Origin: Stenocarpella maydis
Lineage: Eukaryota; Ascomycota; Sordariomycetes; Diaporthales; Diaporthaceae
DNA: 64,000 nucleotides
NCBI GenBank assembly: GCA_002270565.1
Contig: NQMI01000088.1
Coordinates: forward strand, 136,782-200,781
Reading direction: 5' to 3'
A model generated the notes under the pieces. The model was not told where the DNA came from. It searched no databases and was given only the letters and a program-made list of their open reading frames with translations. The position numbers and the translations under genes were made by a program. Positions 34,689-46,771 of this stretch are shown here, in pieces (position 1 is the first letter of the stretch; every line of letters begins with the position of its first letter).

Positions 34689-36680
34689 TCAGTCGTTCTC
34701 TGTTGATAGAGTGATACCCTCCTGCTCTAGGGCTGCCCTGTATAGGCTCTCGGCTTTGACCAGAGCTGCCATGGACGGGCCTAGAAGCGTCATGACTGCA
34801 GCCCGGCCACCGCCGACTGAATCGGCTTTGAAGCGCTGCTTAACCCGAGTTTTCTGGTAGTGTTCCCTGATCCTCTTCCGCTCCTCCTCGATCAACCTGT
34901 TCCTCGTCTGCTCGGCCTCGTCTGCTATTGCTGCGATGCGCGTCATTGACCTCCTCAGCGAGTCAACGTGGTATCCCAGCTCTTGAGCCCTGTCCGGATC
35001 TCCGGAGAGGAAAGCGTTCCAGAACTGCTTGAGGAACTCGTTGGTGGTGGCGTTGGTGAGTTTGCACTTGTCCCTGAGGTCTTTTGATATTCCCATGGGT
35101 GTAGTCTCGTCCGAACAGTGACCGTACTGCTCCGCCCGGCTCCGGGCCAGTCCGGCGAGCACCTGCTTCTGTGCAGCTTTCCTCGCTGCTCGAGACCCGA
35201 CATGTGGTTTTTTGGGCGTTTCGTCGTCGCTATCACTGTCCTCGTCTATACCGATGCTTCCATGTAGATCAACCCCACCAGATGGATCTCCATGTAGGAG
35301 CTCAATATCCGAGGAAACTTCCGATATGACCGCCGACGGCACCTGTTTCTCATAAACCAGGTCATTGGAAGAACTCGAAGGATTCTGGTCTGCAAAAAAA
35401 CGACCCTGCTCCTTGACGTTGAGAATGATCCTGTTCTCTTCGTTGTCCGCTCCGAGGTCACGCAGGGCCAATTCCCGCCACGTCGGGTCCTCGGCCGCCG
35501 GTGCGTCCCCCGGGCCTCCATCTGTCGGGGCCACGTTGGAGAGAAGCTTTTCGCTGGTCGCATTCAGAACTTGGATGATGGGTATGTTCCTCTTGGGCCG
35601 CATCTCTATGTCCTTGCGGTTGCCGCTCTTGACAATGCCCGTGTTCTCCTCGTTCCCCTCGACATCAATGATATGAGGGACATGTGCCGCTAGGATCTTG
35701 CTCGTGTATGCAGTGCGGTCCTCGGAGGCATCATACTTGTCAAAGACCGGGTCGCGCCTGTCCGTGTCCGCCACTCGCTCACCCTTGAGCTGCTTGCAAA
35801 GCCTGGACAGGAAGAACCTGGACCAGAAGTCTCTATCGCTCAGCTTGGGAACGTTCTCGTTGTACACCCTCTTGACGATTGGATGTTGGTTGAAGATCTG
35901 CAGGATCTCGGCCTGGTGGATATTGAGCTCGACCTTCTCCTCGCCGGTCTCGGCATCCTGGATGGTCTTGGTCTTGAAAGTGGGCAAGATGTTGTAGGAG
36001 CCTCGCTTCTGATTGACTTCGATAGCGAAGGCGCGGAGGAGGTTGGTGCGGGTGGACCAGAACTGGTTGTTGAAGGCAGCGTCACCAATGCTGTCCGGCT
36101 TGGTCGCCCTCGCGTCCATGTAGGTCTTGTGCAGCTCGCCATCCTTCCTAAGCAAGGCCTGCTGCAGCTCAATGTCCAGCCTCAGGTGGCTATCGTCGAA
36201 CAAGTAAGCAGCAGTGGCCTTGGGATCCGGAGCGCTAACAGGCGCACCGTTGGTCGGGGCTGGAGCAGTAGGCTTTGGCACCGAAGGATCGGTGTTGCGC
36301 ACCTCGGTGATCAGCCTGGATAGTACGTCCTTGATCACATTGGCCTCGGCTCTGGGGTCATCCGGAGAGTTAAAGTGAAAGGTGTAAGGCACGGGGTCGC
36401 CGTCGGTAGTGGGGTCCTTGACAAACACCTTAAGCATCACCTTGGGGGCACTGTCCGGGGTCTTTTGAAGATCTTGGAGGACGCCGTATCAGCGATTCTG
36501 CGGGCGGGGCCAACGTGGGACGCCTGTTGGAGACTCACTGGTGATGTGCAAGATGGAGAGGGACAAGGTCGGAGTGCCGGTGCCGGGCAGAGGGGTCCAG
36601 GTGACAGAGGCTTGGTCGTCAGTGATGGTGACGATGCCATCTTTCTTCTTGTAGACGGCCTTGCACCTCGGGGCCGCCAT
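34689..36680 (-). CDS. TFB1: TFIIH core subunit Tfb1 (p62)
   Basis: Exons 36680-36539 and 36472-34689, with a 66-bp intron, encode 641 residues from ATG in context GCC ATG G. Residues 1 to about 110 form the PH-like domain (MAAPRCKAVYKKKDGIVTIT; splicing yields NLQKTPDSAPKVMLKVFVKD) that in yeast and humans binds acidic activation domains and XPC/Rad4. Two BSD domains follow: the first around AYLFDDSHLRLDIELQQALL, the second with the DRDFWSRFFLSRLCKQL signature. The C-terminal helical segment around FWNAFLSGDPDRAQELGYHV and TRNRLIEEERKRIREHY anchors it in the TFIIH core. It works in RNA polymerase II initiation and nucleotide excision repair in the nucleus. It is divergent from KGD1, 1.6 kb away. 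Confidence 0.95.
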
Positions 36681-38298
36681 GGTGGGGAGGACGCGATGAC
36701 GAGGTGAGGGGGCACGCACGCAATGCCAGGGTGTGTTCTTCTGTCCTTATCAGTCTGTTGTGCTGTGCTGTGTGGTAGTGCTGCGTGGTGTGCCTCCGCG
36801 GGCGTGCCGCCCTCGAATGGTCAAGGCGGCTGGGGAAAGCTCATTTCTCTCTAGCACGCATGCGGGCGGACTGCCTGTGGTTCTAGCTAGGTACTCGATT
36901 TTTGGACCACACAGGCTGGGCTCTCTGTACGTCCTGGTGCACCCTATGACTTATTACGAATGTGAGAGGCCAACACTGCTTCTAGGTCGGCACGTCCGTC
37001 ATGAGCGTTGTGAGCGTAAATGTGAGTACAAGATGCGGTAGACATATGCCCGGTCGTACCTGTGCTAGTCTGCACACTCTCAGCCAGCAGGCATTAGAGG
37101 GTTCGGGTCTTCTCAAATCCTAAACCGTCGGCTGGCAAGAGACTTGCAGCCTTGGTGAGGCTCGGCAGCTCCGTGCCTGGACCGCTCGGGGGGCTCGGGG
37201 CTCGGGGGCGAACCAGGTACCCAGGTACCCAGGTACCTGAATTAGTAGTGCAGATCGTCGAGCGCAGAATGCCGTGCCTTGTGGTGGCCCTTATTGGCCT
37301 TCACCTGGGTCAAGACACTCACGGATGGATGAAGCGGACGGGCCAGCAGGCCAACGGGCCAACCGGCGAACCGGCGACGGTGAGCATCTGGGACGCACGA
37401 GGACCACACGGCCGCCTCTGTGCAGTCAGGGGGCATAGGCAGGGGACGAAGTGAGAACTCTATGTATGCTGGGGCCCCGGGCTGCCCTGGAGCGGCATTG
37501 GCATCCAGCAATCTGTAACGACAAGCGTGTGAGCAGGTGCTCTGACGGATAAAGAGTGGTGCTGGGCGGATGACGCATGGACGGGTGCACGCATGGGTCA
37601 GTCAGTGGGTGCAGGCCGGCAGAACACATGCACACTCTTCCTGTCGGTCTAAGTATAGTCTTGTGTCGTTTCTGCGTCATCTGCTGCTGCTGCTGCTGTT
37701 GCTGCTGCTGGCCACTCCCACTGCCGTCTCCAAGAGAAGACAGAAAGGGCAAAAGAAAAAAAAAAAAAACAGCTACACTAGTTCCTGGCCGGCTCGGCTC
37801 CCTCTCTTCCATCTTATTGCTGTACTCCGTACCTCCCTTTCTGTCCTCTCTCGCCCAGCATTCGTGCCTCGACATCGCCAACGACTCGCAGCTCCAAGGA
37901 GGTGCCACTTTTCTTACACAGCATTCAAAGCTTCATCATAGCCGCTTCTGCTCCACCTCTTCCTGCTCCGGGCGTTGGCGGGAACATCCGGCCCGGCTGT
38001 CTTCTGGCGCTGCCTTGCTCGGGTACCGCCCTGTCTGCACTGCCGTCCTTGTGCCGTAGCACCGTAGTAACGAGTAGCGAACCATCAATAATAAAGCCGG
38101 ATTTTCAAATACCCAAGCTTCTTGACTCCATTCGCACCCACACCTTTCCGACACCTGGTCTACATAGCTCCTCCTAGCTAACTCCTTGTTTCCCTTCTTG
38201 TTCTCTCCCCTCCCCTCCCCTCCCATCCTGTTTTCCTCCCCTCGTCTTCCTCTATTCCCTCCACACTCCTAAGACATACTACTGTCTTGTCGCCCATC
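36681..38298. promoter_or_regulatory. Divergent intergenic region between TFB1 and KGD1
   Basis: 1.6 kb hold two promoters. Features seen are a GTACCCAGGTACCCAGGTACC cluster near 37219-37239, a CTG microsatellite (listed), a 13-base A tract near 37758, and a long CT-rich leader (about 38180-38280) directly before the KGD1 start. A leader intron is possible. No coding gene is supported. Confidence 0.5.
37681..37710. repeat. CTG trinucleotide microsatellite
   Basis: Ten trinucleotide units, all CTG except one TTG. It sits in noncoding sequence upstream of KGD1. Confidence 0.9.
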
Positions 38299-41200
38299 AT
38301 GCAGAGACTCTGTAGGGCAAGCAGCGCCGCCCTGCGCGCGACTCGCTCGCAATATCTCTCAAAACCCTCATCCTCCTCCCTCTGCGCCGCCCGCCGCCCT
38401 CTCGCCCTCTCGACCCAGAAGCGATACAAGAGCGCCCTCTTCAACGCCCCTGATCCCAACGACAACTTCCTCCAGGGCGAGAATGCGAACTACATCGACG
38501 AGATGTACCTCCAGTACAAGAAGGACCCAACGAGCGTCCACGTCTCATGGCAGGTCTACTTCAAGAACATGGAGAGCGGCAACATGCCAATCTCCCAGGC
38601 CTTCCAGCCGCCCCCGAACCTTGTCCCCAGCTCTTCCGCCGCTGTCACCGGCCTGGCCGCCGGTGCAGGCGTCGGCATCGGCGAGGGCTCCGACATTGAC
38701 AACCACCTCAAGGTCCAGCTGCTGGTGCGCGCCTACCAGGCAAGAGGTCACCACAAGGCCAAGATCGACCCCCTTGGCATTCGCCAGGAGCAGAAGGGTT
38801 TCGGAAACATCAAGCCCAAGGAGCTCGAGCTGGACTACTACCAGTTCACCGAGAAGGACCTCGACACCGAGTACACCCTTGGACCCGGCATCCTGCCCCG
38901 CTTCAAGAGGGACGGCCGCGAGAAGATGACCCTGCGCGAGATCGTCGATGCCTGCGAGAGGATCTACTGTGGCTCCTTTGGCGCCGAGTTCATACACATC
39001 CCGGACAGGGAAAAGTGCGATTGGTTGAGGGAGCGCATCGAGGTCCCCAAGCCCTTCACATATTCGCACGACGAGAAGAGGCGCATCCTGGACCGCCTCA
39101 TCTGGAGCTCCAGCTTCGAGTCCTTCCTGGCCACCAAGTACCCCAACGATAAGCGGTTCGGCCTCGAGGGCTGCGAAACCCTGGTCCCTGGAATGAAGGC
39201 CCTCATCGACCGCAGCGTCGACTATGGCGTCAAGGACATCATCATTGGCATGCCCCACCGTGGCCGTCTCAACGTGCTCAGCAACGTCGTCCGCAAGCCC
39301 AACGAGTCCATCTTCAGCGAGTTCGCGGGTACATCGGCAGCCGAGGACGAGGGCTCTGGCGACGTCAAGTACCACCTGGGTATGAACTTCGAGAGGCCCA
39401 CCCCTTCGGGAAAGCGCGTCCAGCTGTCTCTGGTTGCCAACCCCTCTCACTTGGAGGCCGAGGACCCAGTCGTCCTGGGCAAGACTCGTGCTATTCAGCA
39501 CTACAACAATGACGAGACGACGCACCGCACTGCAATGGGCGTCCTCCTCCATGGTGATGCCGCCTTCGCCGCCCAGGGCGTCGTCTACGAATGCCTCGGA
39601 TTCCAATCTCTCCCCGCCTACTCCACTGGTGGCACCATCCATATCGTCGTCAACAACCAGATCGGCTTCACCACTGACCCTCGTTTCGCCCGCTCCACAG
39701 CCTACTGCACTGATATCGCCAAGGCCATCGACGCTCCCGTCTTCCATGTCAACGCCGACGACGTCGAGGCCGTCAACTTTGTCTCCCAGCTTGCCGCTGA
39801 CTGGAGGGCCGAGTTCCAATCTGATGTCGTCATTGACCTTGTGTGCTACCGCAAGCACGGCCACAACGAGACAGACCAGCCCTCCTTCACACAGCCGCTC
39901 ATGTACAAGAGGATCCAGTCGCATGAACCACAAATCGACATATACGTGGAGAAGCTGCTCAAGGACGGCACATTCACCAAGGAGGATATCGAAGAGCACA
40001 AGAAGTGGGTCTGGGGGATGCTCGAGGAGAGCTTCGCGAAGTCCAAGGACTACCAGCCCACGTCCAAGGAGTGGACCACATCGGCATGGAACGGCTTCAA
40101 GTCCCCAAAGGAGCTTGCGACCGAGGTCCTTCCCCATCTCCCCACCGCTGTAAGGAAAGAGACTCTGGATCATATCGGCCAGATGATTGGCTCCGCTCCT
40201 GAGGGCTTCAACATCCACCGCAACCTGAAGCGGATCCTGGCCAATAGGACCAAGACCGTGCACGAGGGCAAGAACATCGACTGGTCGACCGCCGAGGCTC
40301 TTGCGTTTGGATCGCTCGTTTCTGAAGGACACCATGTCCGTGTCGCTGGCCAGGACGTGGAGCGCGGGACGTTCTCCCAGCGTCATGCTGTGTTCCACGA
40401 CCAGGAGAGCGAGGACACGTACATCCCTCTGCAGCACATTAGCAAGGACCAGGGCAAGTTCGTCATCTCGAACTCCTCTTTGAGCGAGTATGGTGCTATG
40501 GGTTTCGAGTACGGCTACTCTCTCTCTTCGCCTAATGCTCTGGTGATGTGGGAGGCTCAGTTTGGTGACTTCGCAAACAACGCGCAGTGCGTCATCGATC
40601 AATTCATCGCCTCTGGCGAGGTGAAGTGGATGCAGAGAACTGGTCTTGTCCTGTCCCTGCCCCATGGATATGACGGCCAAGGACCAGAGCACTCCTCCGG
40701 CCGTATTGAGCGGTACCTGCAACTCTCCAACGAGGACCCTCGGATCTTCCCATCAGAAGACAAGCTGCAGCGCCAGCACCAGGATTGCAACATGCAGATT
40801 GCATACATGACAACGCCTGCCAACCTGTTCCACGTGCTCAGGCGCCAGATGAACAGGCAGTTCCGAAAACGTAAGTTGATAACAGCACGATTGTTTTGAA
40901 CCCCACCACCCCCTAATATCCTTACTAACATTGCGCAGCCCTGGTCATCTTCTTCTCCAAGTCCCTTCTCCGCCACCCGCTAGCCCGCTCCAACATTGAG
41001 GATTTCACCGGCGACTCCCAGTTCCAGTGGATCATTGAGGACCCAGCCCACGCAGCCGGCGAAATCAAGCCCCGCGAGGAGATCAGCCGTGTCGTGATCT
41101 GCAGCGGGCAGGTGTACACGGCCCTGCACAAGTACCGCGCCGACAATGGCCTCAACGATGTGGCCATCACCCGTATCGAGCAGCTGAACCCATTCCCTTG

Positions 41201-41480
41201 GCAGCAGCTCAAGGAGAACTTGGACAGCTACCCCAACGCTAAGACAATCGTCTGGGCGCAGGAGGAGCCGCTAAATGCTGGCGCGTGGAGCTTCACCCAG
41301 CCGCGTATCGAGACGTTGCTCAATGAGACGCAGCACCATGACCATAAGCATGTCATGTACGCAGGCCGCAACCCGAGCGCGTCGGTGGCGACGGGTCTGA
41401 AAGCAAGCCATGTCAAGGAGGAACAAGAGCTGCTCGAGGCTGCCTTTACGGTGACGCAGGACAAGTTGAAGGGCGAGTAA
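38299..41480 (+). CDS. KGD1: 2-oxoglutarate dehydrogenase E1 component, mitochondrial
   Basis: Exons 38299-40870 and 40939-41480 (68-bp intron GTAAGT..GCGCAG) encode 1037 residues, the normal length for fungal E1o. The presequence is [20 protein letters not shown]. The E1o N-terminal arm reads [20 protein letters not shown]. The thiamine-diphosphate core includes [26 protein letters not shown] (from about residue 419) and [20 protein letters not shown] with [20 protein letters not shown]. The pyrimidine-binding half has [15 protein letters not shown] and [20 protein letters not shown]. Exon 2 gives the C-terminal subdomain [14 protein letters not shown] to the end. It decarboxylates 2-oxoglutarate in the tricarboxylic acid cycle within the matrix OGDH complex. 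Its stop faces that of CIA1 560 bp away. Confidence 0.97.
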
Positions 41481-42039
41481 GCAGGTGACGCACATGGCAT
41501 AAAGTAGGGAAACATTAGAAGACATAGGAATCCTGAGGGATGGCTGACGGTCAACATACGTGTCGCATTGAAGAAAGACGCCGCATCAGCGGGGGAGTGT
41601 TCGTTTCTTTTGTAAAAAGTAGTCCTTCTGGTGCTGCAAAAGGTTTCTGTAGGAGTAACCATGAGATGGCACAATGCATATCTGCGCGTTTTGACTTGAC
41701 CCAGGACAGAATTCTGTTTCTCGCAAGGTTTAGGCGGCTGTAAGACATCGATCTCGCCGCTACCTCTCCGGCTTGGTCGTGTGTGGTGCGTCTCAGGTGC
41801 TGTCGACATATTCTGGCATGACTAAATTAGGGATGAGCATTCATTCCCCTGAGGGCCAACACTTTGGGGTAGGTATGGGAAACCAGAATCTCGCTCATGT
41901 GGGACGCCGGAAATCAGGGGTATTTTGAACAGAGGCGTCGATTATGTGCGCGACGGCGCTCTGAGCGAAGTCTTGTAGATGACGAGCTCAGCACTCGCCG
42001 GCGTACTCCTCATCGGGCCAGCCATCATCTGTGTGCGCC
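41481..42039. other. Convergent 3' region between KGD1 and CIA1
   Basis: About 560 bp containing the two 3' UTRs. I see no gene, repeat or RNA signature. Confidence 0.5.
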
Positions 42040-43434
42040 CTAGGAAGCCATCAACTGCCATGGCTTGACCACTCCGTTGTCACCTGTGGTGACCAGTATT
42101 TCCTCCACGCCACGATGCTCAGTCCCAGAGTCGAACCGGCGACACCAGGTGATATGGTTGATCTCGTAGGGCCCATGGCCGTTCTCCACACTGCCCACAA
42201 CTCGCCATCTCGGGGGCCCGGAGCTGGCCTCGGCTTTGGCAGCCTCGCTGTTCTCAGCATGTTCTGATGGCTCGCCACCGGGGGCAGAAACATCCTCCTT
42301 ATAGACAGCGACGATGCCGTCGCTTCCAGTGCTGGCGACGAGGCCCGAAGTGGGACTCCACGCGGCGGAATACACGTCCCTCTTGTGCGCGGTGGGGAGC
42401 ACGGCTGTGCATTCCCAATCCTCCCTTACGGAGCGGCGCATCGTGTTTGGGATGCCACCGAACCCAGGGCGGAACATGGGATTCCTCCCATCGCCGCCGC
42501 CCGCATCCTCGTCGTCGCCGCCCTCCTTCATGGTCCAGATCCTGATTGTCCCGTCCGCGGAGAAGCTCAGCAGCCGCGGGAACGCTTTCCTGTCAGGGTC
42601 TGCCTCCCACTGCACGCCCCACACGGTGCCGTCGTGACCCTCCAGAACGGCCACGCACACCCACTCCCCGTCGCCGTCCTCGCGCCAGATCCTCACGGTG
42701 TTGTCATAACTACTGCTCGCCAAGACGTCGGCGCCATATTTCCCCTTGGCTGTGCGGCCGGGGACGTCGGGGCACCACGCGACGCACTTGACGTCGCCCT
42801 CGTGCTCGTTGAGCACGGCGACCGTCTCCCACTCATCATCGGCCTCGCTGGCACCGACGTCCTCCCATATCCATACGGTCTTGTCACGGCTGCAGGTGGC
42901 CAGGTACTGGGCGGAGGGGGAGAAGGCGACGGACTTGACTTCGGAGTCGTGGCCCTCGAGGACGAGGGAGAACTCCCAGTCGTCGTCGTCCTTATCGGAG
43001 GCGCCGGGGGCTCTCGAGGCGGAGCCGGTGGTCTTGGCGGCGGCCATGTCGACCTCGAGGCTGGGGGGTTGGGAAGGGGAGGGGCCAGGGGGCAGGTCCA
43101 GAGGGGGGCTGTCGCCGTCCCAGCGCCACAGGGCGGCGGTGGAGTCGAAGCTGGCGGTGACGAGGCAGAGCTTGTGCGGAGGCATGGCGGGCTTCCAGGC
43201 GGCGGTGCGCACGGACCTGGCATGGCCGCCGGTCAGGGTGCTGTGGGAGGAGAGCGTGGAGAGCGAGTAGATGGTGACGGCCTTGGAGTGGCAGGTGGCC
43301 AGGAGCGGGAGGGTCGGGTGTGGGATCGAGGCCCAGGAGCGCTGGTAGAGCTCCGGGCTCAAGGTGGGCAGGGCTTTGAGCCTGATGACACTGCCGCCCT
43401 CGCCCTCGCCCTCGCCCTCGCCCAGTGAAGCCAT
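42040..43434 (-). CDS. CIA1: Cytosolic iron-sulfur assembly WD40 protein Cia1
   Basis: Single exon, 464 residues, starting at the ATG of MASLGEGEGEGEG. Seven WD40 repeats can be followed: HSTLTGGHARSVRTAAWKP, VLEGHDSEVKSVAFSPSAQY with DKTVWIWED, VLNEHEGDVKCVAWCPD, DNTVRIWRED with VLEGHDGTVWGVQWE, DGTIRIWTM, LPTAHKRDVYSAAWSP and VENGHGPYEINHITWCRRF. Cia1 is the propeller of the cytosolic targeting complex (Cia1-Cia2-Met18) that delivers Fe-S clusters to cytosolic and nuclear apoproteins. A GAGGGC hexamer repeat (43398-43424, seen as CTCGCC on the plus strand) codes Glu-Gly repeats right after the start. Insertions between blades, such as RNPMFRPGFGGIPNTMRRS, are common in filamentous fungi. 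A Mutator-like element begins 252 bp upstream. Confidence 0.93.
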   Translation of the reverse strand: MASLGEGEGEGEGGSVIRLKALPTLSPELYQRSWASIPHPTLPLLATCHSKAVTIYSLSTLSSHSTLTGGHARSVRTAAWKPAMPPHKLCLVTASFDSTAALWRWDGDSPPLDLPPGPSPSQPPSLEVDMAAAKTTGSASRAPGASDKDDDDWEFSLVLEGHDSEVKSVAFSPSAQYLATCSRDKTVWIWEDVGASEADDEWETVAVLNEHEGDVKCVAWCPDVPGRTAKGKYGADVLASSSYDNTVRIWREDGDGEWVCVAVLEGHDGTVWGVQWEADPDRKAFPRLLSFSADGTIRIWTMKEGGDDEDAGGGDGRNPMFRPGFGGIPNTMRRSVREDWECTAVLPTAHKRDVYSAAWSPTSGLVASTGSDGIVAVYKEDVSAPGGEPSEHAENSEAAKAEASSGPPRWRVVGSVENGHGPYEINHITWCRRFDSGTEHRGVEEILVTTGDNGVVKPWQLMAS

Positions 43435-43685
43435 CACGGGCGGCCTCACGATGATGTGCCTGTCGTAGGCGCCCTTCTTCTGGGTTATGCTTGTTTTTTC
43501 TGCTCTGTTTCTTTTTTTTCCCGGCTGAGACCACGGGCTCCTGAGGCTACGGTACGCACCAATTCAAGCTGAGTGCACACCTAGGTATAGAGAAGAGGGG
43601 CAACGTTAAGCCCTCGGAGTGGTTGCCCGTGCGTACGCGTTTGGTCGTCACAGTTGGCGGGTGTTGTCGTCCTGGTTTTTTTTTT
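43435..43685 (-). promoter_or_regulatory. Short upstream region of CIA1, ending at a T tract
   Basis: 251 bp between the CIA1 start and the left end of the Mutator-like element must contain the core promoter. It ends in ten T residues (43676-43685) that look like the insertion target. Confidence 0.5.
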
Positions 43686-43728
43686 GAAAACGGATATTCG
43701 CACCGGCAAAAAGGGATGGTACACCGGT
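43686..43728 (+). repeat. Left terminal inverted repeat of the MULE
   Basis: 43 bp matching the reverse complement of 47249-47291 with three mismatches. It directly follows a T10 tract. Confidence 0.85.
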
Positions 43729-43899
43729 ACATGCAGGGGCCCAACGCACAGACAATTTACACCACCAAAAACACTATGTGCACTGTTATTTTGACGTTTT
43801 TGCCAACATAGCCGTATGTCCCCATTACCGCTACGGCGAATATCACCATCATAATGCCTGCTGTAACGCCAATCGCTCAAATTGATGGTATTTTGCTAT

Positions 43900-46300
43900 A
43901 TATCTAGTCTATACGGACTATAATCTCATTTAGTATCTCCTCCTTGTTGTTACCGTTACCACTGTTGCCGTCGTCGTTGCTGATGATGTCCCCAACCATT
44001 AGATCTACCCGTAGCAACTAGTTGATGCTTCTAATAGCCGCTATATGCTGCCGCTTAGCCCCTGACTTCGTGCTTGAGGGTATACTGGCTTCTGAAGTCT
44101 TCGTGATGTCTGCTGGCGCCCTCTGCTTCTGAGGCTGTTGCGTTAACTTCTTTATAACCTTTCTTGCCGGCTACTACTTTAGAGGGATGCTGGCGTGCTG
44201 CATATTACTGCTATAGGCGTCCTCTTTATCTAGGGACTGGAGGGTTATATTACTCTACTTAAAGGCTGAATTCACGCGCTATATTAAAGCTGTTGTTACC
44301 CTTATCTTATCCCTAGCTTTACTACCCAGACTTATAGTATTAGAGGTCATCTTTTTGCCTATTACGGCTTTCCCATGCTTCTTAAGGATACCCTCCTTAT
44401 TACTAGCGAATGTAGCAATATCCCGAGGCCTGCCCTTTATAGCGGTAACCTTCTTTAGCAATAGTATACTAAGGAGCGGGTTGTTAATATAAAGGTTATA
44501 ATTAAGGTACTAAGCTTTATAAAGGTTGCTCTTCTTAAGGGAAAGGGAAGCCTCCTCCTTGTTAGTAATGTGATTTGCATAGATAATACTATACTGATTA
44601 TAGATAGTATAGCAGCAGTTAGAAGGGCTGTAGTGCCCCTGTGGGGCTTCTTTTTGAAGCATCTTTAATGCCTTCTAGCGCTCTATTATAAGAAGGTCTA
44701 ATGCTGCTCTAGCGACTTGCCATATAAGCTTCCTAAGCTACTTCTACCCATTATACTTCATGAGTGCTACTATCTTCTGCTTTCCCTCCTCATTATAAAA
44801 GGCATGAGCTGCCTTATTAAGAGCGGCTTTATTAGCCTCTATTAGATAAAGAAGATTGCCCATCCTATAGCCCAGATAAGTCTTTATATAGCGGTACCAT
44901 TGCTCTGTGGAGGAGGTTATATGCAAGCTGAAGTTAAGGATTCTGCAGATTGAGTGAGCAGCCCATTTAGCAATGATGACCTCTGCCTTATTAACATACT
45001 AGGTCTTAAGGTACTGGAGGATTGCTATCTGGTCTAAGAAGACCTCTTAAAGCCGTTGCTAAGCTGTATTATAAACCTTATGATCTGTAGAGTACTCTAT
45101 AAACTTGATGAGGTTTAAGAGGGCTGTTCGAGTATATGGGATCTTATTAGGCACCCGAGAGGGTATTATAGCCTTCCCTCTTGCTAGTGCTATTAGGGAA
45201 GTAAGGTCCTTATTATTCTCTTTAAGATCTTTGGCTTCTGCACCCTTTGTAGTATTTTCCTTTGGAGCTCCCGGTGCTATTGCCTCCGGGCCTCCTGGTA
45301 TCGCCCTTATCATTGCCGGCTTACGCTACTTCTTCTTAATGTTGAGGATAAGGTTTATGTTTATATGGAAGATATATAGCTGATGGTATGCCTTAGGGAA
45401 TTAGTGCTTGAGGGCGTTAATTAGAGTAGTATTATAATTAGTAATAAAGAGGCTCAGAGGGTTGTTTCCGTACTGGTGGAGAAGCTTATCAACCTGCTTA
45501 AGAAGCTACTGGAAGCCAGATTCTTGCTCATTATTAATAATGCCTTAAAATAGCAGTAGTATCTTCTTCATATAGGTTACTGCTATTGCCTGAAAGAAGG
45601 GCATCTTTTTGTTATTTGTTAAATATGTATAATCAAGCGAGATAGCCCGTGAGAATCATTGCTCTTGCAACTACTTAATCTACTGCTTTATATACTAAAA
45701 GATGCTCGTGATGTTGCCCTCATCATTAATGGTTTAATAATACCAGCAGCCCTCCTTCTCAAGCTAATCTAGCGAAGCTTAAGTAGGTGTGTAGATGCCC
45801 TACTTCGCCCTTTAAAAGTCTGCAAGCTAATTCTTTATAATATTAGGCCCCAGTAGTACCTCTGGGTACTCTCGGCGGAGGGCTGCTTTGAGTTTCTTTG
45901 GCTTGGCAAGGGATGAGTCTGCAGCCGTACGGGCGAGAAGATTGTAATATTGTTATAATAACTTCACCCAGCCTCGCTTAGCTTCAGGGACCTCCTAAGG
46001 GCCGTGTGAAGTATGTACGCCCTCCTAGATTACAAGTTTCCATTTGCTAGATGTTGCCTTTATTATATGGGCAAGGGCTCGCTAGCTGCAGCCTGCCTTA
46101 ATCGTGGAGGCGTTAGTGGTGGTTGCAGTTGAGGACCGCTAAGCACCTTAGCTATACTCTAATATCACCCACTTATCCTCTGACCTTCTAATTACCGTTA
46201 TGAAGCTAGCAGTCTTCATAGCTTTATCTAAATCAGCCTTAAGGTCCTTATAGGTGTCATATCCATCATGAAAAAGTTTCAAGTAGCTAGAAGGGTTAGA
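43900..46300 (-). pseudogene. Broken MULE transposase (FAR1/Hop-like)
   Basis: Reading the minus strand from about 46280 down, short open blocks separated by TAA/TAG follow each other in roughly one frame. An N-terminal block (YDTYKDLKADLDKAMKTASF, then VIRRSEDKWV) resembles FAR1-type DNA-binding domains. A middle block (SLDYTYLTNNKKMPFFQAIA, then NNPLSLFITNYNTTLINAL and a HININ segment) resembles the MULE DDE core, where an Asp is expected in place of the first Asn. A C-terminal block holds LQEKAPQGHYSPSNCCYTIY-like sequence and a basic tail. The gene cannot be functional. Frame boundaries are approximate. Confidence 0.65.
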
Positions 46301-46361
46301 AAGTGCTGGTTGATAATGGTTTTGTTAAACGGAACCGCTCAGCAGGGCGTTGGTACTCCGT

Positions 46362-46434
46362 GCAAGGAGTTACCCTAGACTTCGTTGTAAGGAGTTACCC
46401 TAGACTTTCTAGCAAGGAGTTACCCTAGACTTGC
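46362..46434 (+). repeat. Three 25-bp tandem units in LTR copy A
   Basis: Units begin at 46362, 46387 and 46412, each with core GCAAGGAGTTACCCTAGAC (one G-T-A variant in the second). The other LTR copy has only two such units, so the array changes in number. Confidence 0.9.
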
Positions 46435-46763
46435 GAGTCAGGCGATTTTCGCTAAGTACGCCCAGTGCGTGCGTGACGCAAGATGAGTTTGGTGGCCGTG
46501 AGTCGATTATTTTGGTCTGCATTTGCACCTTAATTCAGACCTCTGCATTACCCTTATTTCTTACCCAAAAGGTATATAACTTAGTGCATTAGATAGCCTG
46601 ATTTCTGAAGTTTGTATGTACCTAATTTGGGCATTGCTAGGGCTGTGGTTGGCTAGTTGTTTGGAACCAAAGATGGTGTGTTGGAAGGGCGAATTTTCCG
46701 GCATTTGCAAATTTGCACCAGAGCCTACCGCAGCGTGCCCAGGGGTGAGACGACGTCGGAGGG

Positions 46764-46771
46764 TATATAAG
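46764..46771 (+). promoter_or_regulatory. TATA box of the LTR promoter
   Basis: TATATAAG lies about 150 bp before the LTR end, where U3 should meet R in a retrotransposon LTR. The same sequence is kept in the inverted copy. Activity is not shown. Confidence 0.5.

Noticed and set aside
38545..40722. 725-codon frame antisense to KGD1
   Set aside because: Mirrors the strong codon bias of KGD1; no recognisable motif.
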